From positions 1 through 64,000 of the forward strand of contig CBDCIT010000040.1 in the NCBI GenBank assembly GCA_965217615.1: DNA of 64,000 bases, written 5' to 3'. The notes under the pieces were generated by a model, which had not been told where the DNA came from, did no database searches, and worked only from the letters and a program-made list of their open reading frames with translations. Shown in pieces: positions 8,552 to 17,486 of the stretch (positions are counted from its first letter, which is position 1; each line of letters begins with the position of its first letter). Source of the stretch: CAVOAK01 sp965217615 (GTDB lineage Bacteria > Pseudomonadota > Alphaproteobacteria > UBA8366 > CAVOAK01). The position numbers and the translations under genes are program-made.

Positions 8552-9012
8552 TGCCACAAATGTCAAAGCGATGGGCGATCGTCCTCTTTTCGTCGCTCGC
8601 CCTCAATCTGTTTATCGGCGGCGTATTCGTCTCGCATTGGGCGTTCCACGGCCGCGATGTCGCGAGGTCCCACGCATTCGGGCTCCGTGGTGCGAGCCGC
8701 CACATGGATGAGGATACCCGAGCCGCGATGCGTCGCATGTGGTCGGGACATGCTGACGAAATGCGTCCGCTTTGGGAAACGACGCACCAGACGGTACAAG
8801 AATCCGTCGCAGCGTTTAGTGCAGAGCCGTTCGACAGAGGCGCTTTGGAGGCCGCGCTGGCGAAGGCGCTGGCGGCTTCCGTCGCATTGCAAGAGGCGTT
8901 TCACGCGGCGATTGTTGGCACGGCACAAGAACTGACACCGGAGCAGCGTCGCAGTCTTTCCAACGCCGCTTCTCGTCGCTTGCATCGACTGCCGGGCGGG
9001 CGCCGGAAGTAA
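8551..9012 (+). CDS. Periplasmic Metal_resist/Spy-like sensor protein
   Basis: 153 residues: an N-terminal membrane anchor or signal (WAIVLFSSLALNLFIGGVF) followed by a helical periplasmic domain of the CnrR/ZraP/Spy type (RMWSGHADEMRPLWETTHQT ... LTPEQRRSL). Such proteins bind metal ions or unfolded protein and signal to ECF/anti-sigma pairs. Several His and Met residues in the first helix (HAFGLRGASRHMDED) could bind metal. It overlaps the preceding stop by one base (TAATG), so the three genes form one operon. Confidence 0.75.
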   Translation: MPQMSKRWAIVLFSSLALNLFIGGVFVSHWAFHGRDVARSHAFGLRGASRHMDEDTRAAMRRMWSGHADEMRPLWETTHQTVQESVAAFSAEPFDRGALEAALAKALAASVALQEAFHAAIVGTAQELTPEQRRSLSNAASRRLHRLPGGRRK

Positions 9013-9175
9013 GGGGGAGTTGCTGCTCGCCTGCCGGCAAACGAATAGGTCGGAAATCGTTGCTTCGGAACGAGCAAGAATAGGAACGTCCGCGCCAACC
9101 CGCCGCTGAACCGTCTTCCATGTCCGCGCACAACACGTCAAATTGACGCCGGCTGGATAGGGGAGCGAAAACGCG

Positions 9176-11296
9176 ATGTCGTCGAAACCGCCGATTGCTG
9201 CCAAGCGCAAAACCAAGACCGAGCGCCACGGATATCTGCAACAGGACGACTATGCCTGGCTCAAGGCGCCGAATTGGCAGCAGGTGATGCGCGACCCCGG
9301 CGTGTTGGATCCCGATATCAATGCCTATTTGGAGGCTGAAAACGCCCACACAATGGATATCTTGGCGCCGGTCGAAGGCTTAAGACAGCAGCTGCTCGAA
9401 GAAATGAAGGGCCGCATCAAACAAGACGATTCAACGGTTCCTGCACAAGATGGCGCCTATGCTTACTACCAACGATACGAGACCGGTGGCCAGCATCCGA
9501 TCTTCTGCCGTCGTCACGGCGCAAACGGCGCGCCGGAAGAGACGCTCCTCGATGCCGAGCGCATGGCGGCCGACGAAGCCTTTTTTCGGATCGCTGGATG
9601 CGGACACAGCCCGGACCACCGCCGCTTGGCCTACGCCTTAGATTTGAAGGGCTCTGAATACTACACGGTGCACGTTAAGGACCTTGAGTCCGCGGATCTG
9701 CTTGCCGATCAAATCGCCGATACACAGGGCGGCATCGTCTGGGGCAATGATGGCCAATCGCTAATCTATGCCAGGCTCGACGAAAATCACCGGCCGTCGC
9801 AAGTGTATCGTCACCTGCTCGGGGATGAGGTCGAAAACGATCAGCTACTCTATGAGGAGACAGATCCCAGTTTCTTCGTCTCGATCGGTAAGACCGAGAG
9901 TCGGCGCTTCATCGTCATCAAGTCGAGCGACCACGGATTGACGGCTGAGGTCCGCACACTCGATGCCGACGTGCCGAATTCGATGCCGGTGCTGTTTGCC
10001 GCCCGCGACGAGGGCATCGACTACGATATCAGCGACCACGGTGATCGATTCCTCATTCTGACGAATGCTGACGATGCAATCGACTACAAGATCATGGAAA
10101 CGCTGATCGCGTCCCGCGATCGTACTCATTGGCGCGACATGGTGCCGCACGAACCGGGTCGTCTGATCAGGACCCTGGAGGTCTTTCACGACTATCTGGT
10201 ATGGCTGGAACGGTCGGAAGGCTTGCCGCGTCTCGTCGTGATGCGGTTTGCCGATGGTGATCGCCATGAGGTCTCGTTCGACGAGGAAGCCTACGATCTG
10301 GGGATCGTTCCCGGCTACGAATACGAGACCCCGAATTTACGCTTCTCGTATAGCTCGCTAACCACGCCGCGTCAGACTTTCGACTACGGCATGGGCAATC
10401 GTAGCCGGACACTGCGCAAGGAGCAGGAGATCCCGAGCGGCCACGATCCCTCTGCGTATCTAAGCCGTAGGCTCTACGCGACAAGCCACGATGGAACGCA
10501 GGTGCCGATCTCGCTGTTCCATGCTCGGTCCACGCCGATTGACGGGACTGCACCGCTCCTGCTGTACGGTTACGGATCCTACGGCCTATCGATTCCGGCT
10601 AGTTTTGCAGCTAACCATCTGAGCTTGGCGGATCGCGGATTCGTCTATGCGATCGCGCATATTCGCGGTGGCACCGACAAGGGCTATGCGTGGTACTTCG
10701 ACGGCAAGCTCCGCAACAAACGCAACACGTTCCTCGACTTCATCGCCGCTGCCGAGCATTTGATCGGCAGCGGCTACACGCAAAAGCAGCGAATTGTTGC
10801 GCAAGGCGGCAGCGCCGGCGGCATGTTGATGGGGGCGGTCGCGAACATGCGGCCCGAACTATTCAAAGCAATCATCGCCGAAGTGCCATTCGTCGATGTG
10901 CTGAATACGATGTGCGACGCGGACCTGCCGCTGACGCCGCCGGAATGGACGGAATGGGGCAACCCGATCAGTGACAAGCAAGCCTACGATACCATTCGCT
11001 CCTATTGCCCCTATTCCAATGTCGCTCGCCAATCCTATCCGGACATCCTTGTGACCGCCGGCCTGACCGACCCGCGCGTCACATATTGGGAGCCCGCAAA
11101 ATGGGTAGCGAAACTGAGGGCGCTCAAGGCAGACGAAAATCTACTGCTTCTGCGCACGATTATGGACGCCGGGCATGCGGGCGCGTCAGGACGCTTCGAG
11201 AAATTGGAAGAGGTCGCTCTGGTTTACGCGTTTGCGCTTATGGGCACCTCTAAAAAAATGCCATTTTCGCGCACCGTCGGTTTAGAATCGGGTTGA
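9176..11296 (+). CDS. Oligopeptidase B-like S9 peptidase, C-terminus replaced by an IS
   Basis: 706 residues as now read. It is a prolyl oligopeptidase family serine peptidase (S9A, closest to oligopeptidase B), a cytosolic enzyme cutting short peptides, often after basic residues. An N-terminal seven-bladed propeller (~70-410) precedes the alpha/beta hydrolase domain. The catalytic triad is complete: Ser546 in QGGSAGG, Asp632 in GLTDPRVTYWEP, and His667 in DAGHAGASGR. The last 17 residues (after FALMG) come from an IS5-family insertion at 11242. Joining 11241 to 12533 gives a natural end FALMVFGIST and a 695-residue protein. The change lies beyond the catalytic core, so the enzyme may still be active. 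Confidence 0.9.
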   Translation: MSSKPPIAAKRKTKTERHGYLQQDDYAWLKAPNWQQVMRDPGVLDPDINAYLEAENAHTMDILAPVEGLRQQLLEEMKGRIKQDDSTVPAQDGAYAYYQRYETGGQHPIFCRRHGANGAPEETLLDAERMAADEAFFRIAGCGHSPDHRRLAYALDLKGSEYYTVHVKDLESADLLADQIADTQGGIVWGNDGQSLIYARLDENHRPSQVYRHLLGDEVENDQLLYEETDPSFFVSIGKTESRRFIVIKSSDHGLTAEVRTLDADVPNSMPVLFAARDEGIDYDISDHGDRFLILTNADDAIDYKIMETLIASRDRTHWRDMVPHEPGRLIRTLEVFHDYLVWLERSEGLPRLVVMRFADGDRHEVSFDEEAYDLGIVPGYEYETPNLRFSYSSLTTPRQTFDYGMGNRSRTLRKEQEIPSGHDPSAYLSRRLYATSHDGTQVPISLFHARSTPIDGTAPLLLYGYGSYGLSIPASFAANHLSLADRGFVYAIAHIRGGTDKGYAWYFDGKLRNKRNTFLDFIAAAEHLIGSGYTQKQRIVAQGGSAGGMLMGAVANMRPELFKAIIAEVPFVDVLNTMCDADLPLTPPEWTEWGNPISDKQAYDTIRSYCPYSNVARQSYPDILVTAGLTDPRVTYWEPAKWVAKLRALKADENLLLLRTIMDAGHAGASGRFEKLEEVALVYAFALMGTSKKMPFSRTVGLESG

Positions 11297-12528
11297 CGAT
11301 TTGTTGACATCGGGAGGGGTGTTCATGGGTCAGATAGGATTTTTTGATCTTTCGAAGCGGTATACCGGGCTGGACGCCAAGAACGAGCCTCTGGCGAAGA
11401 TCGACGAGGTTGTTCCGTGGGAAGACTTCCGTGAGTGTTTGGATGCGGTGTGTCGGCGTTCGGACAAGGCGCGCAAGTCGCGGGCGGGACGCAAGCCGTG
11501 GGACGCGGTGGTGATGTTCAAGACGATCATTCTGAGCGCACTCTACAATCTGTCGGACGATCAGGTTGAGCATCAGATCCGGGATCGCCTGTCGTTCATG
11601 CGGTTTTTGGGGTTGGGTCTGGAGGACCGGGTTCCCGATGCCAAGACAGTGTGGCTGTACCGCGAACAGTTGACGCAAGCTGGGGAGATCGAGACCTTAT
11701 TCGAGACGTTCGATGGCCACCTGAAGGATCAGGGCTATCTGGCGATGGGCGGCCAGATCATCGACGCCTCGATCGTGGCGGTGCCCAAACAGCGCAACAG
11801 CCGCAAGGAGAACGCGGGGATAAAGGCTGGCGAGACGCCGGAATGCTGGCAGGATAAGCCGGCAAAGCGGCGCCAAAAGGATGTCGAGGCGCGGTGGACC
11901 AAGAAGCACGGCAGGAGCCATTACGGCTACAAGAACCATGTCAACGTGGACCGTCGGCACAAGCTGGTGCGGCGCTATCAGGTGAGCGACGCGGCGACGC
12001 ACGACAGTAAGGTTCTCGACGATATCCTGGATGGGGACAACACGGCCTTGGGCGTATGGGCGGACAGCGCTTATCGCTCGGCGGGGATCGAGGCGGCGCT
12101 GAAGAAGAAGGGGTTGAGGAGCCGGATCCATCGCAAAGCCCGCCGCAACAAGCCGCTGAGCGAGCGCGAGAAGCAAGGCAACAAGACCCGTTCGTCCGTT
12201 CGGGTCCGCGTCGAGCATGTTTTCGGGGCCCAGAGCAACGACATGGGCGGGACGCTGCGGCGTAGTGTCGGGCTGGCGCGGGCAAAGGCTCGGATAGGGC
12301 TGAAGAACCTCGCCTACAACATGCGCCGTCTGGTCCAACTGAACCGCCTCGCCGCGGCGGTGTGACAATACTCTGAGTAGGAGATCGCCTGGGCACGGTC
12401 TTGAAGCGGAAATAGCTCAATTGGAGCGCGGGAAACTCCCGGAAATCCCGGTGCCAGCATGGCCGCAGACGGCCACAGCCCGTTTAACCAATCATCCTCT
12501 GTCAAATCGCGAATTCTTAGAGGTGCCC
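11242..12528 (+). mobile_element. IS5-family insertion sequence (1287 bp)
   Basis: Perfect 12-bp inverted repeats GGGCACCTCTAA at 11242-11253 and its complement at 12517-12528, flanked by the 4-bp direct repeat TTAT (11238-11241 and 12529-12532). It is inserted in the last codons of the S9 peptidase gene. The 160 bp after the transposase stop hold no gene. Confidence 0.93.
11325..12365 (+). CDS. IS5-family transposase
   Basis: 346 residues from the ATG at 11325, preceded by the ribosome-binding sequence GGGAGGGG. The N-terminal DUF772-type region (WDAVVMFKTIILSALYNLSD) is followed by the DDE domain: Asp in GGQIIDASIVAVPKQ, Asp in LGVWADSAYRS and Glu in RVEHVFGAQ. It appears intact and is the only copy of this element in the window. 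Confidence 0.94.
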   Translation: MGQIGFFDLSKRYTGLDAKNEPLAKIDEVVPWEDFRECLDAVCRRSDKARKSRAGRKPWDAVVMFKTIILSALYNLSDDQVEHQIRDRLSFMRFLGLGLEDRVPDAKTVWLYREQLTQAGEIETLFETFDGHLKDQGYLAMGGQIIDASIVAVPKQRNSRKENAGIKAGETPECWQDKPAKRRQKDVEARWTKKHGRSHYGYKNHVNVDRRHKLVRRYQVSDAATHDSKVLDDILDGDNTALGVWADSAYRSAGIEAALKKKGLRSRIHRKARRNKPLSEREKQGNKTRSSVRVRVEHVFGAQSNDMGGTLRRSVGLARAKARIGLKNLAYNMRRLVQLNRLAAAV

Positions 12529-12579
12529 TTATGGTGTTCGGGATCTCGACCTGACTTATCTCTCGATACGTTGTTGTCG

Positions 12580-13476
12580 TTACGGTGCCAGTTTTTCATC
12601 CTCGTAAACACCGAAATATCGGTTCCCCACGTTGCGTTGCGCGGTGTAAATCGAATCCGGATCGACCGGATCTGGCAAAGGGATTCGGACCGGCACGGCG
12701 ACCATCCGTGGATCGATCGTCGGTCTTCCTGCGATCATGCGGTCGTCGAAATCTTCCAGCGACTTGAACGCCGCGTAGCCGCCGGAGAGCGGCCATGAGT
12801 CGGCGGCCGCAAGATCGTAAAGCAGCAGGCGTCGGTCCTTGCCAGATCGGTTGAGGTCGGAACCGTGCACGGCCCGCACGTGATGGAGCGTAATCGAACC
12901 CGCCGGTCCGGTCAGCTTTGTAGCTCGCGAGAAATCGGCGCCGCTCGTGACCGCGTCCATCGCGGCACAAAATCGACCGTCGCGATGGTGGTCGTATATC
13001 GGACCGCGGTGACTTTGCGGCAAAACCATCAACGGACCGTTTTCTTCCGTCATGGCGTCCAGCATGATGCCGACCGTCAACTGATCGTCGTTGGTGCTGG
13101 GTACGAACGCCCAGTCCTGATGCCACTCGATCGCGGCGCCGAAGCCCGCGTATTTGTTGTTTATCTTAGAGGACTTGAGCCGAATGTCCGGGCCGATCAA
13201 TTGTTCAACAATTTCAACGATTTTCGGACTGCTCACCGTCTCCCAGAACAGCGGCGAGATCTGATGCGGACGTTTGATGCGGTGCACCCGCGGATGCTCC
13301 GGCGAATGCGACTCCTCAAGATCGTAAACCGTGTCGTTCTTCGTGACGTCGCTTGACAGTTCGGTGATCTCTTCGGTTTTCGCGACGAGCGCTGCGATTT
13401 CGGCCTGTGACAGCACGTTCTCGACGACGAGAAAACCATATTCCCGATAGTGGGCGATTTGCTGCGGGGTCAACAT
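12580..13476 (-). CDS. Phytanoyl-CoA dioxygenase (PhyH) family protein
   Basis: About 298 residues from the ATG at 13476 (MLTPQQIAHYREYGF), the usual PhyH beginning; a start 45 bases upstream is possible. PhyH enzymes are Fe(II)/2-oxoglutarate hydroxylases acting on fatty acyl chains, ectoine, antibiotics and other small molecules. The iron-binding HxD is in IEWHQDWAF and the distal histidine in HHVRAVHGSDLN; an arginine in SGKDRRLLLYD could bind 2-oxoglutarate. The substrate cannot be inferred. It stands alone, convergent with the interrupted S9 peptidase gene. Confidence 0.88.
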   Translation of the reverse strand: MLTPQQIAHYREYGFLVVENVLSQAEIAALVAKTEEITELSSDVTKNDTVYDLEESHSPEHPRVHRIKRPHQISPLFWETVSSPKIVEIVEQLIGPDIRLKSSKINNKYAGFGAAIEWHQDWAFVPSTNDDQLTVGIMLDAMTEENGPLMVLPQSHRGPIYDHHRDGRFCAAMDAVTSGADFSRATKLTGPAGSITLHHVRAVHGSDLNRSGKDRRLLLYDLAAADSWPLSGGYAAFKSLEDFDDRMIAGRPTIDPRMVAVPVRIPLPDPVDPDSIYTAQRNVGNRYFGVYEDEKLAP

Positions 13477-13614
13477 TGCGTGTCGCGTCACTCGATCCAA
13501 CGGCATTCTAGACCAGGGCAATTTCAGTGATTCAATAGCATGGACGTTTTGTGGAGACCAGGGAGGCCTGCGCTGGGCCGAGGATAGAGCGGTGCGGCCG
13601 TCTGCCGGCTGCGG

Positions 13615-14932
13615 TCAGTCGCCCGCGCGGTTGCTCGTCTTTGAGACCACCAGCAGGGCGACGGTTTGCAGCACGGCCGCGACGAGGCTCAGCGCGAAAA
13701 CGGCGGCGAAGTTGAATGTGATGGCGATGCCAGCGCCCAACACTGGAAACAGCGCCGCCGGCGCAACAAGGGCGTTGAAGTAGCCGCTATAGGCCGGGCG
13801 CAGGTCCTGCGGCGATATTTCCATCAGATACCCGATATAGGCGATGGCACGGCCGTTGCCGACGGCCCCGAGAACAAAGAAAACGGTGGCGAACCAGGGT
13901 AGCAACCAGGGTGAACCGGACGTGCCGACCGCCATCCAAGGGAGCATGGCGATCGGGCCGACCACATTGAGGGCGGAGACCAACCGCAGGAGGCTCAGTT
14001 TTCCGCGGCGGTCGCCCCACCAGCCCCAGAGCGTGTTTGAGAGCAGTGCGCCTATGGTTTGCGCGCCGAGTAGAATTCCGACGAATGGGATCACGCGTTC
14101 CCCCGGTGCGACTTGGAGAATGTAAAATGGAAGCGCCATGGATACAGCTCCAGCCAGCCATTGCACGTAAAGAAATGTGCGAAAGCGCCGATCCTCTTTG
14201 AGGACGGCAATGCCCTGTCCTAGAAACGATTTGAAACCACGGGGAGCTTGCGCTGGTAAAGGCGCTGGGCTTTCTGTCGCAGATACGAAAAACACGGCCG
14301 AAAGTGCAAGGGTCACCGCACCGACAGAGAGTGTGGCGGCATAGCTTGGAAAAAAATGCGTAGCGGCGCAGTAGTTCATGCGCAGCGCCGGCAACGATGA
14401 GCGCCAGGATGCCGCCGCCGAAAAATCGTAGAGCCAATAGCCGGCTGCGGCGCGACGACGGTACGGACCGGGCGACGATATCGTTGTAGGGAACGCCGAC
14501 AATACCGCTGACGAACCCATAGAGGGTCCAGAGGACGAAAAACGCCGCTATAATGATGATCCCCGGTAGATTGGCGCCGAACCAAAGGAGCATGGCAATT
14601 GCCGCGAGGCAGGCGGCTCGGCCAAACGCGCCGAATTTGTAGTAGGGCATTCGTCGTTTCCGACGCTGCGCCAGATATGAGACGATGATTTGTGGAAACA
14701 GCCAGCCGTATCGTGTGATGGCAGCTGCAATACCGACCGCCAGCGAGCTTCCCGTCAAGCCTTGAACAAGCGCGGAGACAATGGTGTTTGCCTCCACCGA
14801 GGCAACACCACCCTGAAAGAACACGCCAGAGGCTGCGAAGCGCCAAAAGTTGCCGGTTTCGCCCGGTGGGTCACTTTGCTTGTCATCATCTGCGGCCGGG
14901 CTTGAACCGTCAGTTGACAAGGGCGTCCCCAT
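13615..14932 (-). pseudogene. MFS transporter with a single-base frameshift
   Basis: Two overlapping frames together encode one 12-helix major facilitator protein. The first frame (from 14932) carries the N-terminal helices, for example ITRYGWLFPQIIVSYLAQRR with the loop-2 basic motif. The second frame carries the rest, ending VVSKTSNRAGD. They would join at a run of seven A (plus strand 14350-14356); six would give a continuous 438-residue protein with RYAFF running into PSYAATLSV. It is either a recent mutation, a phase-variable tract or a sequencing error. Substrate unknown. Confidence 0.8.
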
Positions 14933-14940
14933 ATTTCGGC

Positions 14941-15258
14941 CTACTTCTTACGCTTGCCGCGGCGCGAGGCGTCCACCGCGCTGGTGGCCCAGGTCTCCAT
15001 TTGTTGCCAGCTTTCCAGGCTCTCCGGAGGAGCCGAATAATACGGCATCTTCCCGTGGGTCTTGGACCCGCGGGCTTCGAAGGCCGCCCGGTTCCCGTCG
15101 TCGGTCTTGAGAAAAAGCTCGTCGTTTCGTGATATCAGCGCGAACATGGTTCCTTCCAGGAATACGCCGTGGCCGCCGAACATTCGCTTGGCGGTCACCT
15201 CGCCAAGCGGCGTCAACACGCGCAAAACCTTCGAGACAAATTCGCTTGGTTCGGCCAT
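14941..15258 (-). CDS. TfoX N-terminal domain protein
   Basis: 105 residues, a stand-alone TfoX N-terminal domain. The family hallmark KRMFGGHGVFLEGTMFALI is present, followed by LFLKTDDGNRAAFEARG and MPYYSAPPE. TfoX proteins regulate competence in gammaproteobacteria, but short alphaproteobacterial homologues like this have no established role. It lies 8 bases before the MFS transporter gene on the same strand. Complete, with a basic tail (RRGKRKK). Confidence 0.88.
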   Translation of the reverse strand: MAEPSEFVSKVLRVLTPLGEVTAKRMFGGHGVFLEGTMFALISRNDELFLKTDDGNRAAFEARGSKTHGKMPYYSAPPESLESWQQMETWATSAVDASRRGKRKK

Positions 15259-15335
15259 CGCTTGTCATCCATCATTGGCGGAGATCATCCGATGCGTGCA
15301 AATTAGACCTTCATATACATTGAGCTTAGAGCAGC

Positions 15336-15582
15336 TCAGTATTTATCACCCTTCTCCCGATTCTTTGTCGTGTTCAACGCGCGAAGATTTCGGCGATGAT
15401 TGGAACCACCCTTGGCTTTTGGCCGGCGATGGTCAACTTCCCAGCCGACTTCACCCTCCGTTCCATAGGAAGGCTTGTACATCGGCTTGCCCATTTCATC
15501 GCGGCGCCAGAGGTTAGGATTTTTGCCTCGAATTGTTTTGGCCTGTTCCCAGGTCCATTCAATATCACTTTGTCTTTACCAT
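15336..15582 (-). CDS. Small HNH-endonuclease-fold protein, start region frameshifted
   Basis: A ~80-residue reading frame ending at 15336 reads WTWEQAKTIRGKNPNLWRRD, then GTEGEVGWEVDHRRPKAKGG and NHRRNLRALNTTKNREKGDK. That is the core of short HNH proteins: Asp-His in VDHRRPKAKGG, the middle Asn in RRNLRALN and the last Asn in TTKNREKG. The frame has no ATG at its expected start. An ATG at 15582 (MVKTK) lies one base out of frame, so a single-base insertion near 15567-15575 or a non-standard start must be assumed. Function (nuclease or degenerate homologue) is unknown. Confidence 0.6.
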
Positions 15583-15917
15583 CGTTTCAGTCTCTACATA
15601 TGATTGAAGCAACGACGCCGTCGCCGATTCGTAAAGTCGTGACAGGCGTCGCTTTTTAATCTAGGAAGCGATTAGATAAACACAAGACCTTGTGGCGATT
15701 TTTTCTTCCATACCACATGATGCGGATATTATGAAAACGGGGAATCCAACGGCAGTGGGTGGATGCTCAAATGCGTTCGAAGCGCTTGGAGGGATAGTCG
15801 ATAGCGGATGAACCTGGAGACGGGATCGACTTTGTCGGCTGCGAGTTAACCTACCGTCCCGACAAGCCGACATTTGCCAGCGACCCCTCCACAGTTGAGA
15901 GCCATACGCACCGCCCG
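15583..15917. other. Intergenic stretch without a supported gene
   Basis: 335 bases between the HNH gene and the amidohydrolase. No convincing coding frame was found. The amidohydrolase frame stays open back to about 15795 but has no better start codon than the GTG at 15918. The stretch is richer in A/T than its neighbours around 15660-15740 and probably holds the divergent promoters. Confidence 0.5.
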
Positions 15918-16901
15918 GTGACCATCAACGGCAAGCGCATGCTGGTCATCGATATGCATGCGCACTCGCAAGTGTCCGACGTTTGGCCGCTGATTGAGGG
16001 TCGCTCTGAGTTCGGCGGCGAAAACTTCTATGCCCAAGGTCCCTTGAAGAGGGTTGAAGACCTGGTGACCCGCCTTGCCGAAATGGACCGGATGGGTATC
16101 GACATGAAAGTGCTGAGTATCTCGGTCGAACAGTATTTCTATTGGGCGGAGCGTGATCTGGCGGCCGAAATCGTGCGCGTTCAGAACGAGAAGCTGACCG
16201 AAGTAAGTGTGGCCTACCCGGACCGCTTCGTTCCGCTCGGCGCTGTCGCCTTACAATATCCGGATCTTGCGGCGGAGCAGCTTGAGCACGCGGTCAAGAA
16301 CTTGGGTCACCGGGGTTGTATGATCACCTGCAGCGTCGAGGGACGGGAGCTGGCGGATCCGCGATTTCATCCCTTCTGGGCGAAGGCGGAGGATCTGGAC
16401 GTTGTCGTGTTCCTCCACCCAAGGGGGTTTGCGCAGTCGGAATCGCGCCTTGAGGGCAGGGGATATTTGACAAACGTCATCGGCAACCCGCTTGAGACCA
16501 CGGTCGCCTTGGCGCATTTGATCTATGAAGGGACGCTGGATCGCTTTCCCGGCCTCAAGATTGTGGCGGCGCATGGTGGCGGCTACCTGCCGTCTTATAT
16601 CGGTCGCTTTGACCATGGGCATATCGGCAATGATCGAGGTGGACGTGGGGCGGAGGCCAAAGTTCCAAGCGACTACCTCAAGCAACTGTATTTCGACACG
16701 CTGGTCTTTAGGACCGAGAACCTTGCCCACCTCATCGAGGAGTGCGGCGCCTCCCAACTCGTGCTGGGAACAGACCACCCGTTTGGCATGATGAACCTTA
16801 ATCCGATCGCCCATCTTCTAAGCGTTCCCGGCCTCAGCGACGCCGATATCGAGGCGATTCTCAACGGCACTATTAGCAAGTTGCTGAAACTGGAGGCTTG
16901 A
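15918..16901 (+). CDS. Amidohydrolase-2 / ACMSD-like metal-dependent hydrolase
   Basis: 327 residues from the GTG at 15918. It belongs to the TIM-barrel amidohydrolase-2 family, which includes aminocarboxymuconate-semialdehyde decarboxylase and related decarboxylases or hydrolases. Metal ligands are visible: HxH in VIDMHAHSQ, His in VVFLHPRGF, His in IVAAHGGGY and the Asp of VLGTDHPFGM. The C-terminal part (LSDADIEAILNGTISKLLKL) is the typical ending. The start is uncertain because the frame continues about 120 bases upstream without an ATG. The following VOC and transporter genes run in the same direction. Confidence 0.85.
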   Translation: MTINGKRMLVIDMHAHSQVSDVWPLIEGRSEFGGENFYAQGPLKRVEDLVTRLAEMDRMGIDMKVLSISVEQYFYWAERDLAAEIVRVQNEKLTEVSVAYPDRFVPLGAVALQYPDLAAEQLEHAVKNLGHRGCMITCSVEGRELADPRFHPFWAKAEDLDVVVFLHPRGFAQSESRLEGRGYLTNVIGNPLETTVALAHLIYEGTLDRFPGLKIVAAHGGGYLPSYIGRFDHGHIGNDRGGRGAEAKVPSDYLKQLYFDTLVFRTENLAHLIEECGASQLVLGTDHPFGMMNLNPIAHLLSVPGLSDADIEAILNGTISKLLKLEA

Positions 16902-16998
16902 GGTCGGATCGGCGATCCTCTTCTGCCTGGACTTTGGCGGTGACGAGCTTCGCCTGCAGGCGATATGCTGTGTACAACAACTACTGGGGACGCTGGCG

Positions 16999-17397
16999 AT
17001 GGAAATCGAACAATTGGATCACTTCACAATTAACGTCGGCGATCTCGACGCCTCGACGCGCTTTTATACGGACATCGTCGGATTAAGAAAGGGCCCGCGG
17101 CCCGACTTTTCGGTTGGCGGCGCGTGGCTCTATTGCGGCGACCGCCCATTGGTTCACCTGATAGATGACGATTCACGCAGAACGGCACAGCTTGGTGCTG
17201 CGAACGGGGCAGGGGCACTCGACCATATTGCGTTCCGAGCGACGGGCTTCGAAGCAATGCGGCAGCGGCTGCGCGACAAGCGGGTAACCTTTGACGAACA
17301 GACCGTTCCGGGCCTGGACCTCCAGCAGCTCTTTCTCGAAGATCCCGATGGCATCCGACTCGAATTCAATTTCCCGGTGTCGGAGGGCGGGGTATAG
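16999..17397 (+). CDS. VOC-family (glyoxalase/dioxygenase fold) protein
   Basis: 132 residues forming two beta-alpha-beta-beta-beta modules of the vicinal oxygen chelate superfamily. Putative metal ligands are His8 (QLDHFTINV), a second His in GALDHIAFRA and the late Glu in DGIRLEFNF. Members act as glyoxalases, extradiol dioxygenases, epimerases or resistance proteins; the sequence does not settle which. Same strand as the amidohydrolase (97 bases downstream). Confidence 0.82.
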   Translation: MEIEQLDHFTINVGDLDASTRFYTDIVGLRKGPRPDFSVGGAWLYCGDRPLVHLIDDDSRRTAQLGAANGAGALDHIAFRATGFEAMRQRLRDKRVTFDEQTVPGLDLQQLFLEDPDGIRLEFNFPVSEGGV

Positions 17398-17486
17398 AAG
17401 CTCCGGACGAACTCCGCCGGCAACGTCGGCGCACCCAACCATCGACGTCAGGCGCACCTACCGGGCATTCAACCAATCTGCGGGGT

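Noticed and set aside
12409..12480. tRNA-like 5' segment (GCGGAAATAGCTCAATTGG) in the IS5-family element
   Set aside because: No matching 3' acceptor strand, anticodon arm or T-loop follows, so it is not a tRNA.
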